From contig JAIXMG010000002.1 in the NCBI GenBank assembly GCA_025201345.1, positions 558,001-622,000 on the forward strand: a stretch of DNA of 64,000 nt, written 5' to 3'. Position numbers and translations under genes: made by a program. Of the stretch, positions 61,685 through 64,000 are shown one piece after another (position 1 is the first letter of the stretch; every line of letters starts with the position of its first letter). Origin of the DNA: Thamnidium elegans. Its lineage: Eukaryota; Mucoromycota; Mucoromycetes; Mucorales; Mucoraceae. The notes beneath the pieces were generated by a model. It was not told where the DNA came from. It saw only the letters and a list, made by a program, of their open reading frames with translations, and did not search any database.

Positions 61685-63339
61685 ATGAATACAAAACAAC
61701 AAATACTAGCTCGAGTAGAGAGTGTATTTCAAGTTACTGACCAACAACTAGATAAGCTTGTCTTGGGTTTTAACGAGGAAATGAAGACGGGGTTAAATAA
61801 TACTAATCGTGCAACAAAAGGAAGTGAATTAAAGATGATCCCATCCTATGTTACTGGTAGTACACCTCTTTTATTTATATAAACCTTATACACATATATT
61901 AACTAACTACTATATTTTTTTTATTTATTTTTTTAAAAAAAAGGTTATCCTACTGGTAACGAAAAGGGTACTTATTTGGCTCTTGAAATTAGTGGTGTGG
62001 ATATTTACGTTTGTCAAGTAAAGCTTAAAGGAGAAGGAGGAAAATTAGCTATCAACCAATACCAGTACAAAATACCCGATAATCTAACAGCTGGTCATGA
62101 TATCGAAGTATTAATCGATTATGTAGCAGATTGTGTTGCTGATTTTCAACAAAGAGTGGGAACACATAAACAAATTATTTATTCAATGGCTATTAGTATT
62201 GGTTTTGCTGTTTTACAGACAAGTTTAAACCGTGGTATCATTATAGCTCTTGAACATGGTTTTGAATTCCCTAATGTTATTGGATGTGATGCTGTTGATT
62301 TATTTGATAAAAGGTTTAGAGCAAAAGGTTTAGCTGTCAAAATCGTCGCTATTGCAAATGGTACGTTATGATATATAATATATTTTTTTTTACTTTTTTT
62401 TTTCTTTCTTTTTTTACTAATGTATATGAATACATAGATGGTGTTTGTACTTTATTAGCGCATGCTTATCAACATCCTTCTACTCGTATCGGGGTTATTC
62501 ACAGCGCTGGTACAAACTGTGCCTACTATGATAAGATGTCAAATATTGGACAATTTAAAAACGAGGAACAACAAGGACACGATATGATTATTAACACTGA
62601 ATGGTGTAATTTTGGATCAAAACATTTACCAAGGACCGAATTTGATGATAATTTGGATTTACAATCGAATAATCCAGGTATTCATCACTTCGAAAAAATG
62701 ACAACTGGTATGTATTTAGGAGAAATTACACGACAAGTACTTGTATACTTGATGGATCAAAAAGTATTATCATTTGAAGTGGACCAAGAAGAAGAAGAAG
62801 AATGTTTATTATTAATGCCATATCAATTTGATACCAGTTATATGTATGTCTGTGAAGCTGATAAAGATGACTTGGAAGACACTAGACTTGTATTAGAAGA
62901 TATGTGTCGAGTAACCGAGACAACTCTAGAAGATAGAAAGATAGTAAAAAAAGTATGTGAATTAGTTGGTCATCGTGCCGCATTATTACTTGGTGCTAGT
63001 ATTGCTAGTGTTGTAAAATATATGGTAAACTATGGTATTGGGCTAGATGAAAACCAAGGTTTTGCTATAGGTACGAGAAATAATTAGATATATTATTAAC
63101 TATAGTAAACTAACATGTCGTGTGTGATTTTATATACGTATATAGCTATAAGTGGTGATGTTTATAAAGATTATCCTTCATTTCATCCTCGTGTATGCGA
63201 AGCTATTAAGGGTTTAATTCCCGAAGAAGTTGCTTCTAAATTATCGGTTGGTATTGTGCAACATTCACGTATTGTAGGTGCCGCCATTGTTGCAATGATG
63301 GCAGAAAAAATGGATCAACAAGACACGATAATGTCTTAG
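61685..63339 (+). CDS. hexokinase-family protein, probably non-catalytic
   Basis: Exons 61685-61856, 61944-62360, 62438-63070 and 63146-63339 give 471 residues, near full hexokinase length. Overall architecture is kept: start helix MNTKQQILARVESVFQVT, QTSLNRGIIIALEHGFEFP, AIANDGVCTLLAHAYQHPS, GVIHSAGTNCAYYDKM, MIINTEWCNFGSKHLP, FEKMTTGMYLGEITRQVLVY and SGDVYKDYPSFHPR. The key motifs are altered. Phosphate-1 LDLGGTN reads LEISGVD; the Ser-Phe-Pro hexose motif reads SIGFAV; the LxxWTKGF Lys is lost (ALEHGF); the second phosphate FGTGTN reads HSAGTN; GGDGSVY reads ISGDVY. The catalytic Asp (NDT) survives as ND-Gly. By analogy with Aspergillus HxkC/HxkD it may be a regulator rather than a kinase. 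The start follows a CA-rich tract; an upstream frame through it is rejected. Confidence 0.85.
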
Positions 63340-64000
63340 CAAAATAATAATAATAACAGTAACAACCACAATACTAATAATAACCACTATTCATAATAAA
63401 TAACTTGTATCATATCCGATTAAAGACGTCATTGCTTACTTGATATTTTTTTTTTCCATTTTACATAATCATCTTGTAGTAAAATTGTAACATTAGATGA
63501 TCTAGTCACAAGTAAACTGAATTTCGGAACAAAAGGAGATGTGATTAGATTATAAAGATTTACTCACAACTTTGGCATGCCATGGGGAAGCCCATATATA
63601 TAAAAAGAAAAAAGATCTTTGACACTTTTTTGTCATAAAAGATAAAATATCAATTTAGTAAAGTTATTTATATTAAATTACACTAAATTATGTTACCGAA
63701 ACTTCCCCACACTCTTTCTATTATAGAGAACCATCTGTTCCGCTTGTACTATTATCTGATTTTTAGAAAGAAACTTCAGGGCGCCCCTTGATTTTATTAA
63801 CTGATATTTTATCACACCTCTTTATCTTATTTTCTATTTTTGTAATTTTTCGTCCGTAATGTGTTTACTAGTTATTGTACGCCCTGAATAATTTTAATGA
63901 AGCAAACAATCTCTGTTGAGATCAGCCAATATACACTTAAAAAAGAACATCTGTTGTACGACCTTAACAACTTCTTTTTTTAAATAGCCATTAACGGCAT
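63340..64000. other. intergenic to the window edge
   Basis: AT-rich 3' flank of the hexokinase-like gene. No gene supported. Confidence 0.35.

Overview
The window is nuclear DNA from a filamentous fungus, most likely a member of the Mucorales (Mucoromycota). Reasons: very AT-rich intergenic DNA packed with long A and T homopolymers; compact genes split by short GT-AG introns (about 45-110 bp); an ordinary eukaryotic housekeeping set (SEC23, SEC24, SDH2, RPL12, PUT1, a GDP-mannose pyrophosphorylase, gamma-glutamyltransferase, a gamma-tubulin complex protein); and decayed copies of dispersed protein families that I associate, from memory only, with Mucorales genomes. I rebuilt the genes exon by exon from splice signals and reading-frame continuity. 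All family names come from motif recognition, not from a search.

Layout. 0-25 kb is gene-dense: a small secreted protein (-), SEC23 (+), a multi-KH RNA-binding protein (-), a decayed relic, an Abp2-type DNA-binding protein (+), a gamma-tubulin complex component (+), mitochondrial proline dehydrogenase (+), an unrecognised membrane-anchored protein (-), GDP-mannose pyrophosphorylase alpha (-), an unrecognised seven-exon gene (-) and an Arf-like GTPase (+). 25.5-36.3 kb is a rearranged island. An intact Atos-like gene (+) is the outer part of a 2.35-kb inverted duplication (25.8-28.2 and 32.2-34.5 kb). The 4-kb spacer carries a decayed MULE-type transposase and a companion ORF. The right arm ends in a truncated Atos copy fused in frame to other coding sequence, followed by a Pif1/Helitron-type helicase fragment and the 3' part of a dispersed gene family.

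36.8-51.2 kb is again housekeeping: SDH2 (+) converging on SEC24 (-), an MFS transporter (-), a 3-kb gene-poor stretch, an 11-exon gamma-glutamyltransferase (-) and RPL12 (-). From 51.2 kb the DNA is mostly relics and dispersed repeats around three more genes: a STIMATE/vacuolar membrane protein (56.2 kb), a small secreted CBM14-like protein (60.15 kb) and a hexokinase homologue with several altered active-site motifs (61.7-63.3 kb).

Functionally, SEC23 and SEC24, the two halves of the COPII inner coat, are both here, about 34 kb apart. SDH2 and PUT1 both feed electrons to mitochondrial ubiquinone. The remaining genes show no common pathway. The most noteworthy items are the inverted duplication with its chimeric Atos copy, the probable non-catalytic hexokinase, the Arf-like GTPase with an altered guanine-specificity motif, the CBM14-like secreted protein, and the repeated occurrence within this one window of two undescribed dispersed coding families.
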